Source of the DNA: Pseudomonas putida
GTDB lineage: Bacteria; Pseudomonadota; Gammaproteobacteria; Pseudomonadales; Pseudomonadaceae
NCBI RefSeq assembly: GCF_028682395.1
Contig: NZ_JANHLC010000006.1
Coordinates: 186,001 to 250,000 of the forward strand
Length of the DNA stretch: 64,000 nucleotides
Reading direction: 5' to 3'
Shown: in pieces, positions 42,421 to 51,538 of the stretch
How positions within the stretch are numbered: position 1 is the stretch's first letter
Layout: each line of letters opens with the position of its first letter
Notes under the pieces: model-generated
Seen by the model: the letters and a program-made list of their open reading frames with translations, nothing else
Told to the model about the DNA's origin: nothing
The model's database searches: none
Position numbers and translations under genes: made by a program

Positions 42421-42644
42421 TGCTTGCTCTCTCGATCTGGGGCGCCGGGCCACTTCTCGGCCGGCGCATGGGCGCCAGTTTATACGGCTGACCGTCACCA
42501 ATCGACCAAAAACTCTGGGAATTGCCCGATCCCAACCCGCGCCTCGTAGGCAAACTCCCAAAATCCGCGTTGCAGTGCCCAGGCCTCACGGCTTTACGTA
42601 ACCTCTGACTCCCGACCTAAAAAACCGCCATCGGAGGGCACGAT

Positions 42645-44621
42645 ATGCCGGCACAGCAGCGACTGTTTACCCTGACCCTCGACCAGCACCCCGTGAACCT
42701 GCGCATTACCGGTTTCAGTGCGCGCGAAGCCCTGAACGAACCCTTCAGCATCGCGGTAGACCTGCTCGGCGAGCAGCTTGCACCCGCCCTGGAAACCCTG
42801 CTGCAATGCCCCGCCTTTTTGGCCTTCGGCCCGGCTGGAGAGGGCCTGCATGGCAGCGTCCAGACCGTGACCGAGCGTCACCTGGACGCTCAGCAGTACC
42901 ACTATCACCTGACCTTCGGTCCGCGACTGCTGTCATTGGGACGCCAGCCACGCCTGCGGGCATTTCACGACCTCGACGTCCCCACGATACTGCACCAGTT
43001 GTTGCACGAGCATGGGCTCCTCGCGCGCGACTACCGTTTCGAGCTGGCGCGTGGCGTCTATCCGCCGCGGCCGCTGTGCATCCAGTACGGCGAAACCGAT
43101 CTGCAGCTGTTCCAGCGCCTGTGTGCCGAAGAAGGCATCCATTACCACTTCGAACACACCCCGCAACGCCACGTGCTGGTATTGGCCGACGATGGGCAGA
43201 GCTTTGTCGAGCTGGCACCGCCACTCCCTTATCAGAACGGCCCATCAGCGAACCCGCTGGAGCCGAAGATCCATCGCCTCAATGAGTGCCAGTCACTGGA
43301 CGTCAGCCTCGAGTCTCCCGCCATCAGCCAGGGCGAGGCCGCCAGCCGTTGCGCCGTGAACCTGACCGATGGCGCCGCTAACCAGACACCTCTTGAGCCG
43401 GAACTGGCGGGACAGGCACGCGGCGACCAGCGCGGCCGTCGCCAGTTGGAGCGCATGCGCTGTCGGCGGCGTCAGCTCGAGGGTGCGAGCAATCAAGCGC
43501 TGTTGCGCAGTGGCCGGACGTTCGAGGTCAAAGCCCATCCGCAGGTAACCTACAACAAGCATTGGCTACTCACTGAAATCACGCATCACGCCGACAGCGA
43601 TCATCCCTCCACCGCTGGCCCCGAGGCGAGCTATTACAACGATTTCAAGGCCATCCCCCAAGCCACCCCATTCAGGCCGGCGCTCACCACTGGTCGCCCA
43701 GCAGCCTTTGGTCATCTGCTGGCTCGGGTCGCCGGCGTTCAGGGGCAAGCCGTAGCCTGCGACTCTGCGGGACGGCTTGAGGTGGTGCTCGAATCTCACC
43801 ATCTACCCAATGCCCAACCCCTCGGCCTCTGGGTCCCCTGGCTCGGCGGCACGACGCAGGCGCCGCCCGTGGCCGGCTCCCGGGTGCTGCTCGAATTTAT
43901 CGACGCGGACCTTGAGCAACCCGTGATCAGCGGCTGTCTTGCCCCACGGGATGAGCCACCGCCCTCGGGTCAGCCGGACGCGTCCGGCACACCGCCGCCC
44001 CACATTGAACTCGACGGCCAGGCCTGGAACCCAGCGGAGTCCATGCTGAACCTAAGCACTGGTCAGGTACTCGACGTCACTGCCGGCGCACGCATGACCT
44101 TGCACAGCAATGGAAATCTGATCCAGGTGCGCGCAGACAGCATCGTTTTTCAGGGCCGGCAGCAAGGTCTATCGCAAGCCAGTCCGGACCTCCAGTCGCA
44201 GGCCGAAACAACGTCGCCGGAAACAGAGTGCACGGGCGAGATCTACCTGTTCGAACACCCGCACGACCAGGAGCGGTGCCTACCCGAACTCGACTGGTAC
44301 ATCGTGCGCATGCCCAGGCCCGGGCTGGAGGAACTGAAGCGGCTCGAATACGCCAACATCCTGCTCGAAGGCCGCAGCGATTCGACGGGGCGCCTGCGCC
44401 TGAACCGCGAGCAGCAGCGCCGATTGGCCAGGGAGTACGCCCTGACGCCGGGACAACTGAACCTGCTTTACCCTGGCCGCTGTATCGAGCTGCACGAGTA
44501 CTTCCAGCAACATTGGAGCCACGCCCAGCGCCAGGCATTCGCGCGCTGCGGCCAGGCCCTCGAAGACCGTGGCGCCGGGCTCGAGCCCCTGTACCGGTGG
44601 TTGCAGGCACCTCTGGACTGA
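42645..44621 (+). CDS. Type VI secretion tip protein VgrG with C-terminal extension
   Basis: A 658-residue spike protein: gp27-like base (residues 5-330; phage-like DVPTILHQLL, IQYGETDLQLFQRLCAEEGIHYHFE), gp5 OB-fold (about 350-430; GLWVPWLGGTTQAPPVAGSRVLLEF) and a short beta-helix needle (455-505). Residues about 529-658 form an extra domain of 130 residues (TGEIYLFEHP, WYIVRMPRPG, LLYPGRCIELHEYF) of no family I recognise. No PAAR, adaptor, effector or immunity gene is adjacent, and no core T6SS genes are in the window; the secretion apparatus must be elsewhere. Confidence 0.9.
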   Translation: MPAQQRLFTLTLDQHPVNLRITGFSAREALNEPFSIAVDLLGEQLAPALETLLQCPAFLAFGPAGEGLHGSVQTVTERHLDAQQYHYHLTFGPRLLSLGRQPRLRAFHDLDVPTILHQLLHEHGLLARDYRFELARGVYPPRPLCIQYGETDLQLFQRLCAEEGIHYHFEHTPQRHVLVLADDGQSFVELAPPLPYQNGPSANPLEPKIHRLNECQSLDVSLESPAISQGEAASRCAVNLTDGAANQTPLEPELAGQARGDQRGRRQLERMRCRRRQLEGASNQALLRSGRTFEVKAHPQVTYNKHWLLTEITHHADSDHPSTAGPEASYYNDFKAIPQATPFRPALTTGRPAAFGHLLARVAGVQGQAVACDSAGRLEVVLESHHLPNAQPLGLWVPWLGGTTQAPPVAGSRVLLEFIDADLEQPVISGCLAPRDEPPPSGQPDASGTPPPHIELDGQAWNPAESMLNLSTGQVLDVTAGARMTLHSNGNLIQVRADSIVFQGRQQGLSQASPDLQSQAETTSPETECTGEIYLFEHPHDQERCLPELDWYIVRMPRPGLEELKRLEYANILLEGRSDSTGRLRLNREQQRRLAREYALTPGQLNLLYPGRCIELHEYFQQHWSHAQRQAFARCGQALEDRGAGLEPLYRWLQAPLD

Positions 44622-44630
44622 ACCGCCAGC

Positions 44631-45491
44631 TCAGCCTGCGGCCAGTTCGAAAAAGGCCCGGATCATGCGCAACTCCCGCCGCCGCTCAAGGCAGCCCAGC
44701 AGGTGCTGGTTATCCAAGCCGTGGCCCGTGATCGGCAGGGCCACGACACGCGGATCATGGCCGACCTCCAGGGAGGACACGATGCCAATCCCCAGTTCGG
44801 CTGCAACGGCCTCGGTAACGGCCTCGCGGCTGTCGAGTTCGAGCAGCACCCGCGGGTTCACCCCAGCCGCACGGCACGCGGCGTCGAATGTCCGGCGCGT
44901 GGTGGACGTTGGCTCGCGCAGCACCATGATCACCTGGTCCAGTTGCTCAAGAGGCAAATCGCCAGAGCGGGCGGCCCAGGGATGCCCCAATGGCACCAGC
45001 GCACAGATGCGCGACTGGCCAATGCCCTGCAGGTGCAAACCTTGGCGCGCTTGGACCTCGGTCAACAGGGCGACGTCGACATGCTCGGACAGCAACGCCG
45101 CCAGGGTTTCCTGGGCATTGCCCAGCCGCAGATTGACGGTGATGCCCGGGTAGCGCTCACGCAAACGCGCCAGCATGGGCATCACCAGGTGCGGTCCGTC
45201 AGCCGCCACCTCCAGCCGACCACTGAGCAGTTGCCGATTGGCGTCGAGCAGCGCTTCAGCCTCATCGACCAGGCCGAACAGCGCCCGGGTAATCGCCGCC
45301 AGGCGCAACCCTTCCTCGGTCAATTCGACACGTCGGGCCGTACGTCGCAACAACGAGATCTGGTAGTGCTCCTCCAGCGCCTTGATATGCCCGGTCACGG
45401 CCGGCTGGCTGATAAACAGCCGGGCCGCCGCGCGCGTAAAACTCCCTTCACGGGCCACCGCGTCGAAGGCGCGAAGTTGGAACAGGTTCAT
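44631..45491 (-). CDS. LysR-family regulator of 2-aminoethylphosphonate catabolism (probable)
   Basis: A 286-residue LysR regulator. The N-terminal HTH reads FTRAAARLFISQPAVTGHIKALEEHYQ; the effector domain follows (residues 90-286). It is divergent from phnW across 118 AT-rich bp, so it is probably the activator of phnWX, as LysR genes beside phnW are in other pseudomonads. Inducer is presumably 2-aminoethylphosphonate (inference). Confidence 0.9.
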   Translation of the reverse strand: MNLFQLRAFDAVAREGSFTRAAARLFISQPAVTGHIKALEEHYQISLLRRTARRVELTEEGLRLAAITRALFGLVDEAEALLDANRQLLSGRLEVAADGPHLVMPMLARLRERYPGITVNLRLGNAQETLAALLSEHVDVALLTEVQARQGLHLQGIGQSRICALVPLGHPWAARSGDLPLEQLDQVIMVLREPTSTTRRTFDAACRAAGVNPRVLLELDSREAVTEAVAAELGIGIVSSLEVGHDPRVVALPITGHGLDNQHLLGCLERRRELRMIRAFFELAAG

Positions 45492-45609
45492 TCATAAGCC
45501 TCACTTATCACTGGCATCACAACAAACAATTTGATTGATATAACCGCAAACTGCAATTTATGTCGCGTATCCCGTTCAACCAGACCCGCCCCCTGCAAGG
45601 ACACCTGAC

Positions 45610-46719
45610 ATGAGTACCGCCGCCCCGATCCTGCTCACTCCCGGCCCGCTGACCACCTCGGCACGCACCCGCCAGGCCATGCTGGCCGACTGGGGCTCAT
45701 GGGACGAACGTTTCAACCAGATGACGGCCAGTGTCTGCGAGCAACTGCTGGGCATGGTTGATGGCGCGGACAGCCATCACTGCATTCCCCTGCAAGGCAG
45801 CGGGACCTTTGCCGTAGAGGCCGCGATCGGCACACTGGTGCCTCGCGACGGCAAGGTCCTGGTGCTGATAAATGGCGCCTACGGCCAGCGGCTGGCGAAG
45901 ATCTGCGCCGTGCTGGGACGCGACTTCAGCACCTTTGAAACCGCCGAGGACCAACCCACGACCGCCGCCGATGTTGAACGGCTATTGCTGGCCGACCCGA
46001 CCATCAGCCATGTGGCACTGATCCACTGCGAAACCAGCACCGGGATTCTCAACCCGCTGCCGGAGATCGCCACCACCGTCGCGCGCCATGGCAAACGCCT
46101 GCTGATCGATGCCATGAGCTCGTTTGGTGCCCTGGCCATTGATGCCCGATATATCCCCTTCGACGCCCTGATCGCCGCTTCCGGCAAATGCCTGGAGGGC
46201 GTCCCGGGGATGGGCTTTGTGCTGGCCGCCAAACAGTCCCTGGCCAGCGCCCCAGGCAACGCCCACTCCCTTGCCCTCGACCTGCACGACCAGCACAACT
46301 ATATGGCCAGTACCGGACAATGGCGTTTTACCCCGCCGACCCATGTGGTAGCCGCACTGCACGAGGCCTTGCAGCAATATCACGAAGAAGGCGGCCAGCC
46401 GGCCCGCTATCGCCGCTATCAGGACAACTGCCAGGTCCTGCTCCGCGAAATGGCCAACCTGGGCCTGCGCAGCTTTCTGCCGGCCGCGATCCAGGCGCCG
46501 ATTATCGTCACCTTTCACGCCCCACAGCACCCGAACTACCAGTTCAAGGCCTTCTACGAGCGAGTCAAGGCCAAGGGTTTCATCCTCTATCCGGGCAAGC
46601 TGACCCAGGTCGAAACCTTTCGAGTCGGCTGCATCGGCCATGTCGGCCCGGACCAGATGCAAGCCGCCGTCAACGCCATTGCCCAGGTGCTCCGGGACAT
46701 GGCGGTCCTGGAACACTGA
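45610..46719 (+). CDS. phnW: 2-Aminoethylphosphonate--pyruvate transaminase
   Basis: PLP aminotransferase that converts 2-aminoethylphosphonate and pyruvate to phosphonoacetaldehyde and alanine. The 369-residue product starts MSTAAPILLTPGPLTTS and carries the PLP lysine in ASGKCLEGVPGMGFV, plus PLQGSGTFAVEA and HCETSTGILNP, all typical of PhnW. First gene of phnW-phnX, 38 bp ahead of phnX; ribosome site AAGGAC. Confidence 0.96.
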   Translation: MSTAAPILLTPGPLTTSARTRQAMLADWGSWDERFNQMTASVCEQLLGMVDGADSHHCIPLQGSGTFAVEAAIGTLVPRDGKVLVLINGAYGQRLAKICAVLGRDFSTFETAEDQPTTAADVERLLLADPTISHVALIHCETSTGILNPLPEIATTVARHGKRLLIDAMSSFGALAIDARYIPFDALIAASGKCLEGVPGMGFVLAAKQSLASAPGNAHSLALDLHDQHNYMASTGQWRFTPPTHVVAALHEALQQYHEEGGQPARYRRYQDNCQVLLREMANLGLRSFLPAAIQAPIIVTFHAPQHPNYQFKAFYERVKAKGFILYPGKLTQVETFRVGCIGHVGPDQMQAAVNAIAQVLRDMAVLEH

Positions 46720-46757
46720 TTAAAGCGCCCTATCCCTTTTGCCAAGAGAACACTGCC

Positions 46758-47585
46758 ATGAACTACAGCCACCCCAATACCCTCCAGGCCGCCATCCTTG
46801 ACTGGGCGGGCACCGTCGTCGACTTCGGCTCCTTCGCCCCCACGCAGATTTTTGTCGAAGCCTTTGGCGAATTCGGCATCCAGGTCTCCATCGAAGAAGC
46901 CCGCGGCCCCATGGGCATGGGCAAATGGGACCATATCCGCACACTGTGCAACCAGCCGCAGATCGGCGAGCGCTACCGCGAAGTGTTTGGCCGCCTGCCC
47001 AGCGACGCCGACGTCACCGCGATCTATGAGCGCTTTATGCCGTTGCAGATCGAGAAAATCGCCGCACACTCGGCGCTGATCCCCGGCGCCCTGCCCGCCA
47101 TCGCCGAACTGCGCGCCATGGGCCTGAAAATCGGCTCCTGCTCGGGTTATCCGGCACAGGTCATGACCAAGGTGGTCGAACTGGCGGCCCGTAATGGCTA
47201 TGTCGCCGACCATGTAGTGGCCACCGACGAAGTCCCCAATGGGCGCCCATGGCCGGCCCAAGCGTTGGCCAACGTGATTGCCCTGGGGATTGATGATGTG
47301 GCGGCATGCGTGAAGGTCGACGACACCGTACCCGGTATCCTCGAAGGCCGGCGCGCCGGGATGTGGACCGTCGCCCTCGTCTGCTCGGGCAATGCCCTGG
47401 GCCTGGACCATGCCGCGTACCTGGCGCTGGATGCCGCAACACTGGCCACCGAGCGCACGCGGATCCACGCGCTGTTCGCCGGATCGCGCCCCCATTACCT
47501 GATCGATACCCTTGTCGAGTTGCCCGCCGTGGTGGCCGATATCAACCGACGCCTGGCCCTGGGGGAAATGCCTCAGGCCAGTTGA
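46758..47585 (+). CDS. phnX: Phosphonoacetaldehyde hydrolase (phosphonatase)
   Basis: A 275-residue HAD-family enzyme that cleaves phosphonoacetaldehyde to acetaldehyde and phosphate, completing use of aminoethylphosphonate as a phosphorus, nitrogen and carbon source. The nucleophilic aspartate is in ILDWAGTVVDFGS, the Schiff-base lysine in GPMGMGKWDHI, and the HAD motif in VKVDDTVPGILEG. ATG 46758. Confidence 0.96.
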   Translation: MNYSHPNTLQAAILDWAGTVVDFGSFAPTQIFVEAFGEFGIQVSIEEARGPMGMGKWDHIRTLCNQPQIGERYREVFGRLPSDADVTAIYERFMPLQIEKIAAHSALIPGALPAIAELRAMGLKIGSCSGYPAQVMTKVVELAARNGYVADHVVATDEVPNGRPWPAQALANVIALGIDDVAACVKVDDTVPGILEGRRAGMWTVALVCSGNALGLDHAAYLALDAATLATERTRIHALFAGSRPHYLIDTLVELPAVVADINRRLALGEMPQAS

Positions 47586-47591
47586 CTGTGC

Positions 47592-47627
47592 CCGGGGAGC
47601 CGCGTCCTAAATGGCGCAGTTCCCCGG
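47592..47627. terminator. Weak hairpin between phnX and FMN reductase
   Basis: CCGGGGA (47592-47598) pairs with TCCCCGG (47621-47627) around a 22-nt loop, between the ends of two convergent genes. No T run, so the call is tentative. Confidence 0.3.
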
Positions 47628-47647
47628 CTGCCCGCCTGACTCCGCCA

Positions 47648-48205
47648 TCAGCGCTTGGCGTTCTGCTCGACCCACTTGGCATAGGCCGTGATAAACCCCT
47701 GTAGAAACGGCCGACTCTGCTCCGATAATTTCCCCGCCGCATCGAAGGCATTGCCCGCGCCACCGAAATAGGCTTCCGGCTGCTGCATGCAGGGCACATC
47801 GAGAAACACCAGGGATTGGCGCAGATGATGATTGGCACCAAACCCGCCGATGGCCCCGGGCGAGGCACTGATCACGGCCCCAGGCTTGCCACCCCAGGCG
47901 CTTTTGCCATACGGCCGCGACCCCACATCGATGGCGTTCTTCAAGGCACCGGGCACCGAACGGTTGTATTCGGGGGTCACGAACAATACCGCGTCAGCCG
48001 CGCCAATCTGCTCGCGAAAGGCCCTGTAGGTGGCCGGAGGCGTTACATCGATATCTTCGTTGTACAGCGGCAAGTCGCCGATCTCGACAATCTTCAGCTT
48101 GAGATTGGCCGGTGCCAGTTCACTCAGGGCGTGGGCGATCTTTCGGTTGATCGAGTCCTTTCTCAGGCTGCCGACCAGGACGGCGACCGTATAGACATGG
48201 CTCAT
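47648..48205 (-). CDS. NADPH-dependent FMN reductase (ChrR/YieF-like)
   Basis: A 185-residue flavodoxin-fold quinone/chromate-type reductase. Motifs: GSLRKDSINRKIAHAL (phosphate loop for FMN), FVTPEYNRSVPGALKNAIDVGSR and GAVISASPGAIGGFGANHHLRQ, typical of the NADPH-dependent FMN reductase family (ChrR, AzoB-like). Reduces quinones and metals such as chromate, giving protection against redox stress. Monocistronic, convergent with phnX. Confidence 0.92.
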   Translation of the reverse strand: MSHVYTVAVLVGSLRKDSINRKIAHALSELAPANLKLKIVEIGDLPLYNEDIDVTPPATYRAFREQIGAADAVLFVTPEYNRSVPGALKNAIDVGSRPYGKSAWGGKPGAVISASPGAIGGFGANHHLRQSLVFLDVPCMQQPEAYFGGAGNAFDAAGKLSEQSRPFLQGFITAYAKWVEQNAKR

Positions 48206-48422
48206 GGGAACTCCCGGGTATCTGACTGAAGGAAGTCATAGGTATAGATGACCGAAGACAGTTCGTCCCTGGCCAGTGCCGTGTTTAACGGTTTTTTCTG
48301 GAAACCGCCCGCGTCGCCCATGGCGCCTTCTGCGGTATTTTTTTTGCTGGGTAAAACTTACCTCCGTCCAACCCGGTCTACAGCACCGCAAATCGAGTGT
48401 TTATCCCCAGAGGTTCTAGAAA

Positions 48423-48662
48423 ATGGCAGCAGTTCTCGTCGGGCAGTTTCATGCAAGGGATGCCGAAGGACGGATTTACTCCGTGCATGAGTTCCAGGAA
48501 TCAATGCCGAGCGAAGAAGGCCTGGCCGGCCAGGGGCCCGTTACCAGCTACAAACTGGCGATTGGTGATCGCGTCAATAAGCTCGACGACAACCAGTTCG
48601 AACTGGTGCAGTCCGGCATCACCATCACCCGTGAACCCGAGAGTGGCAACGATGCTCAATAA
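48423..48662 (+). CDS. Small conserved hypothetical protein
   Basis: A 79-residue acidic, soluble protein (MAAVLVGQFHARDAEGRIYSVH). No membrane or signal sequence; alternating short strands predict a small beta domain. A GAGG ribosome site lies 9 nt upstream of ATG 48423. I have no family name for it; similar proteins seem common in pseudomonads, but I cannot verify that here. Confidence 0.6.
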   Translation: MAAVLVGQFHARDAEGRIYSVHEFQESMPSEEGLAGQGPVTSYKLAIGDRVNKLDDNQFELVQSGITITREPESGNDAQ

Positions 48663-48745
48663 CCTCGGGTTATAAGCACAGTCACGGTGCCTGAGTTGGG
48701 GTAGGATCAGCGTTGATCCCACCCTGCCGGACACGGACTTCAAGC

Positions 48746-49636
48746 ATGCGTTTACGCGATATAGAGGTAATCCAGGCCATCCTGCAGACCGGCCAACTCA
48801 ACAGCGCCGCGCAATTGCTGCAATTGCCGCCCGAGATCCTCGACGGCTTCCTGCGCGATGCCGAGCAGTCCCTCGGGTTTATGCTGTTTGCAAGCGTTCG
48901 GGCACGGCTCCAGCCGACCCGCGAATGCCTGGCGCTGCAAGCTGAAATCAACCGGCTGTACGGCGAACTCGATCCGATCCGGCGCCTGGCCAGCAGCCTG
49001 CGCCAGCACCTGGACCCACCTCTGCGGATCACCTGCACGCCGACCCTCGCCCAGCAACTGCTGCCCCAAAGCATCGCCGCCCTGCGCCGACGCTTTCGTG
49101 AGACCCCCTGCACACTCGCCAGTGAATCGACCCGCGATATCGTCAAGAGCCTGCTGCTGCACGAGAACCAGTTGGGCCTGAGCCTGCACGAGGCCGAGCA
49201 TCCGCAGATCGCGAGCACACCCTTGGCCCAGGGCAAGCTGCAACTGCTTGCGCCCCGTGGCTGGCTGCAGCCGAAACAGAAGTACATTGCCCTGAACGAG
49301 CTGGCGGGCCAGCCCCTGATCGGTCTCGAAGGCCAGGACCCGCTCAGCCTGTTGCTGGACACCAAGCTCCAGGCGCTGCGCCCGGCGCCACAGGTGCAAA
49401 CCCGAGTCCAGACCTACCAGATGATGCGCAGCATGGTCGAAGCCGGGGAAGGCCTGGCCATCGTCGACCCGTTTACCGCCTTTGGTGCCCGCGAGGCTGG
49501 CCTCGATTGCTGCCCGTTGTCACCGGCGATCATGGTCAACCTGCATGCCCTGACCCTGAAGGACCAGGCACCTTGCGCAGCACTGACCGCCCTGCTGGAA
49601 ATCGTCAGCGAAAAAGCCACAAGCATGCTGGCCTAG
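48746..49636 (+). CDS. LysR-type regulator with diverged DNA-binding region
   Basis: A 296-residue regulator of LysR length, starting at ATG 48746 (MRLRDIEVIQAILQTGQLNSAAQLLQL). The helix-turn-helix is unusual: PPEILDGFLRDAEQSLG replaces the usual SQPAVSxxIxxLE core. The effector domain is ordinary (LRITCTPTLAQQLLP to the C-terminus). It ends in a CTAG palindrome shared with the stop of the convergent acetyltransferase. Target unknown. Confidence 0.8.
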   Translation: MRLRDIEVIQAILQTGQLNSAAQLLQLPPEILDGFLRDAEQSLGFMLFASVRARLQPTRECLALQAEINRLYGELDPIRRLASSLRQHLDPPLRITCTPTLAQQLLPQSIAALRRRFRETPCTLASESTRDIVKSLLLHENQLGLSLHEAEHPQIASTPLAQGKLQLLAPRGWLQPKQKYIALNELAGQPLIGLEGQDPLSLLLDTKLQALRPAPQVQTRVQTYQMMRSMVEAGEGLAIVDPFTAFGAREAGLDCCPLSPAIMVNLHALTLKDQAPCAALTALLEIVSEKATSMLA

Positions 49637-50199
49637 CCGATAAACAGCAGATACCAGAAGATCGCCACCTCGCCGCTATGCGCATCAATCCCGCGATAAC
49701 GCAGGCGGTCGATGCCGCCAACTTCATAACCGCACTGGCGATACAGCCGACAGGCCGCCTGATTATTGCTTTGGGTTTCGAGCATGACGCCCTGCAGGTT
49801 TTTTTTGCGCGCCCAGAACTGGGCCACGTTCAGCAAGACCCTGGCCACCCCCGCGCGCCGCGCCGACGCATCCACCGCCAGCTCATCGACATGGGCAAAA
49901 CCGTTCCAGTTGGTGCTGACTACCAGATGTCCGACCGCACGTGCCCCCAGATAAGCCATCAGCACTTCACTCTCGGCACGGCCGCGGTAGCCGAGAAATT
50001 CCTGGGCATCGATGCCATAGCATTTGCGGTAGGGTGCTACCGCCTGCACGGCCCATTGTTCAAAGGGCCTGTCGAGTTCCGGCTGCAAGTAGCCGCACAC
50101 CTCGAAACTGAAGTCACTGGCAGCGATATAGTCGGCAAAGCCTTCGTCCGCCACTTGGACCCTGACGTCGCCAGGGGGTGCTTCGGGATGGGCAGGCAT
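49633..50199 (-). CDS. GNAT family N-acetyltransferase
   Basis: A 188-residue acetyltransferase starting at ATG 50199 (MPAHPEAPPGDVRVQVADEG). The central strand is HVDELAVDASARRAGVARVLLN and the acetyl-CoA-binding VMLETQSNNQAACRLYRQCGY is typical. Substrate unknown. It lies 43 bp downstream of dnaQ on the same strand and may be read from that operon. Confidence 0.88.
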   Translation of the reverse strand: MPAHPEAPPGDVRVQVADEGFADYIAASDFSFEVCGYLQPELDRPFEQWAVQAVAPYRKCYGIDAQEFLGYRGRAESEVLMAYLGARAVGHLVVSTNWNGFAHVDELAVDASARRAGVARVLLNVAQFWARKKNLQGVMLETQSNNQAACRLYRQCGYEVGGIDRLRYRGIDAHSGEVAIFWYLLFIG

Positions 50200-50242
50200 G
50201 CTCAAGGCTGTCCTCAAAAGTAAATGTGAGTTACAGGCCCAA

Positions 50243-50998
50243 TCAGTGCAGTGATCCCTTGGCCTCGGCCAACTGGGTCCAGAGCGCCGGAGCACCGGCC
50301 GATTTGCCGATGGCTTCCAGCCTGGCGAGATGCTCGGCCAATTCGCTCTCGCTGGCCCGGATAATCCGTGCAGGCTGGCGGTCGGCCGGCAGTCGGCGGA
50401 TTTCACTGGCCTGGCTGCCCGAACCATCACCGGAACCATTACCGTCGGAGGCATTGCCCGCCAGTGACAGGCTGGTCTGGCCGCCAGTCATGGTCAGGTA
50501 GACGTCAGCCAGAATTTCCGAGTCAAGCAAGGCGCCGTGCAATTCACGGCCGGAGTTGTCAACGCCGTAGCGCTTGCACAAGGCATCGAGGCTGTTGCGC
50601 TGGCCGGGGTGACGTTCCCTAGCCATCATCAAGGTGTCGAGCACCGTGCAATGCCGGGTGATATCGGCGCGATCGGCCTGCCCGAGCAGGGCAAACTCGT
50701 TGTTGATAAAACCGATGTCGAACGCCGCGTTATGGATAATCAACTGCGCGCCCTTGATGAACTCGAAGAATTCATCGGCCACTTCGGCAAATCGCGGCTT
50801 GCCGACCAGAAACTCATTGGTGATGCCGTGCACCGCAATGGCGCCCTCATCACTTTCGCGGTCGGGTTGCAGGTAAACGTGAAAATGCCGGCCGGTCAGG
50901 CGCCGGCCCATCAGTTCCACGCAGCCGATCTCGACGATCCGGTGACCGTCGGTCACCGGCATACCGGTGGTTTCGGTATCGAGTACCACACTACGCAT
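50243..50998 (-). CDS. dnaQ: DNA polymerase III epsilon subunit (3'-5' proofreading exonuclease)
   Basis: A 251-residue DnaQ: proofreading exonuclease of the replicative polymerase core. ExoI motif LDTETTG, ExoII HNAAFDIGFINNEF and ExoIII HGALLDSEILADVY (catalytic Asp/Glu and His) are intact. The C-terminal tail (residues 186-251) binds the alpha subunit and is low-complexity in the middle (GNGSGDGSGSQ). ATG 50998 overlaps the end of rnhA by 8 bp. Convergent rather than divergent with rnhA in E. coli; here co-directional. Confidence 0.97.
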   Translation of the reverse strand: MRSVVLDTETTGMPVTDGHRIVEIGCVELMGRRLTGRHFHVYLQPDRESDEGAIAVHGITNEFLVGKPRFAEVADEFFEFIKGAQLIIHNAAFDIGFINNEFALLGQADRADITRHCTVLDTLMMARERHPGQRNSLDALCKRYGVDNSGRELHGALLDSEILADVYLTMTGGQTSLSLAGNASDGNGSGDGSGSQASEIRRLPADRQPARIIRASESELAEHLARLEAIGKSAGAPALWTQLAEAKGSLH

Positions 50999-51443
50999 GC
51001 TTGATCCCCCGCACTTCGTCCACACCACGGTTGGCCAACTGATCGGCCCGCTCGTTGCCGTAATGGCCGACATGACCGCGTACCCATTGCCACTTCACGT
51101 TGTGGCGCTGGACCTGCTCGTCGAGCAGTTGCCACAGATCAGCGTTCTTCACCGGTTCCTTGGCGGCCGTCTTCCAGCCACGCTTCTTCCAGTTGACCAT
51201 CCACTCGGTGATGCCTTTCATCACATACTGCGAATCGGTCACCAGCAGCACGTCGCAAGGCCGCTTGAGCTCCTCCAGGCCGCGAATCGCGCCGAGCAAC
51301 TCCATACGGTTGTTGGTCGTGTTGGCTTCGCCGCCCCAGAGTTCTTTCTCTACGCCCTTGCACACCAGCAATGCCCCCCAGCCACCCGGGCCGGGGTTGC
51401 CTTTGCAGGCGCCATCGGTGAAGAGTTCAACGCTATCGCTCAT
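50991..51443 (-). CDS. rnhA: Ribonuclease HI
   Basis: A 150-residue enzyme that removes RNA from RNA:DNA hybrids. Catalytic residues: Asp10 in LFTDGACKGNPGPGG, Glu48 in NRMELL, Asp70 in VTDSQYV, Asp134 in NERADQLAN, with the loop histidine in GHVGHYGNE. Directly upstream of, and overlapping, dnaQ, so the two are co-expressed. Confidence 0.98.
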   Translation of the reverse strand: MSDSVELFTDGACKGNPGPGGWGALLVCKGVEKELWGGEANTTNNRMELLGAIRGLEELKRPCDVLLVTDSQYVMKGITEWMVNWKKRGWKTAAKEPVKNADLWQLLDEQVQRHNVKWQWVRGHVGHYGNERADQLANRGVDEVRGIKHA

Positions 51444-51538
51444 TACTACCTTTCCATCGAAAATTGCCAGGTGCCCCGCCGGCAATCGCTCGGCAGAACC
51501 CAGGGCCGGAAACCGGCCGAAACTGAAGCATCTGTGGA

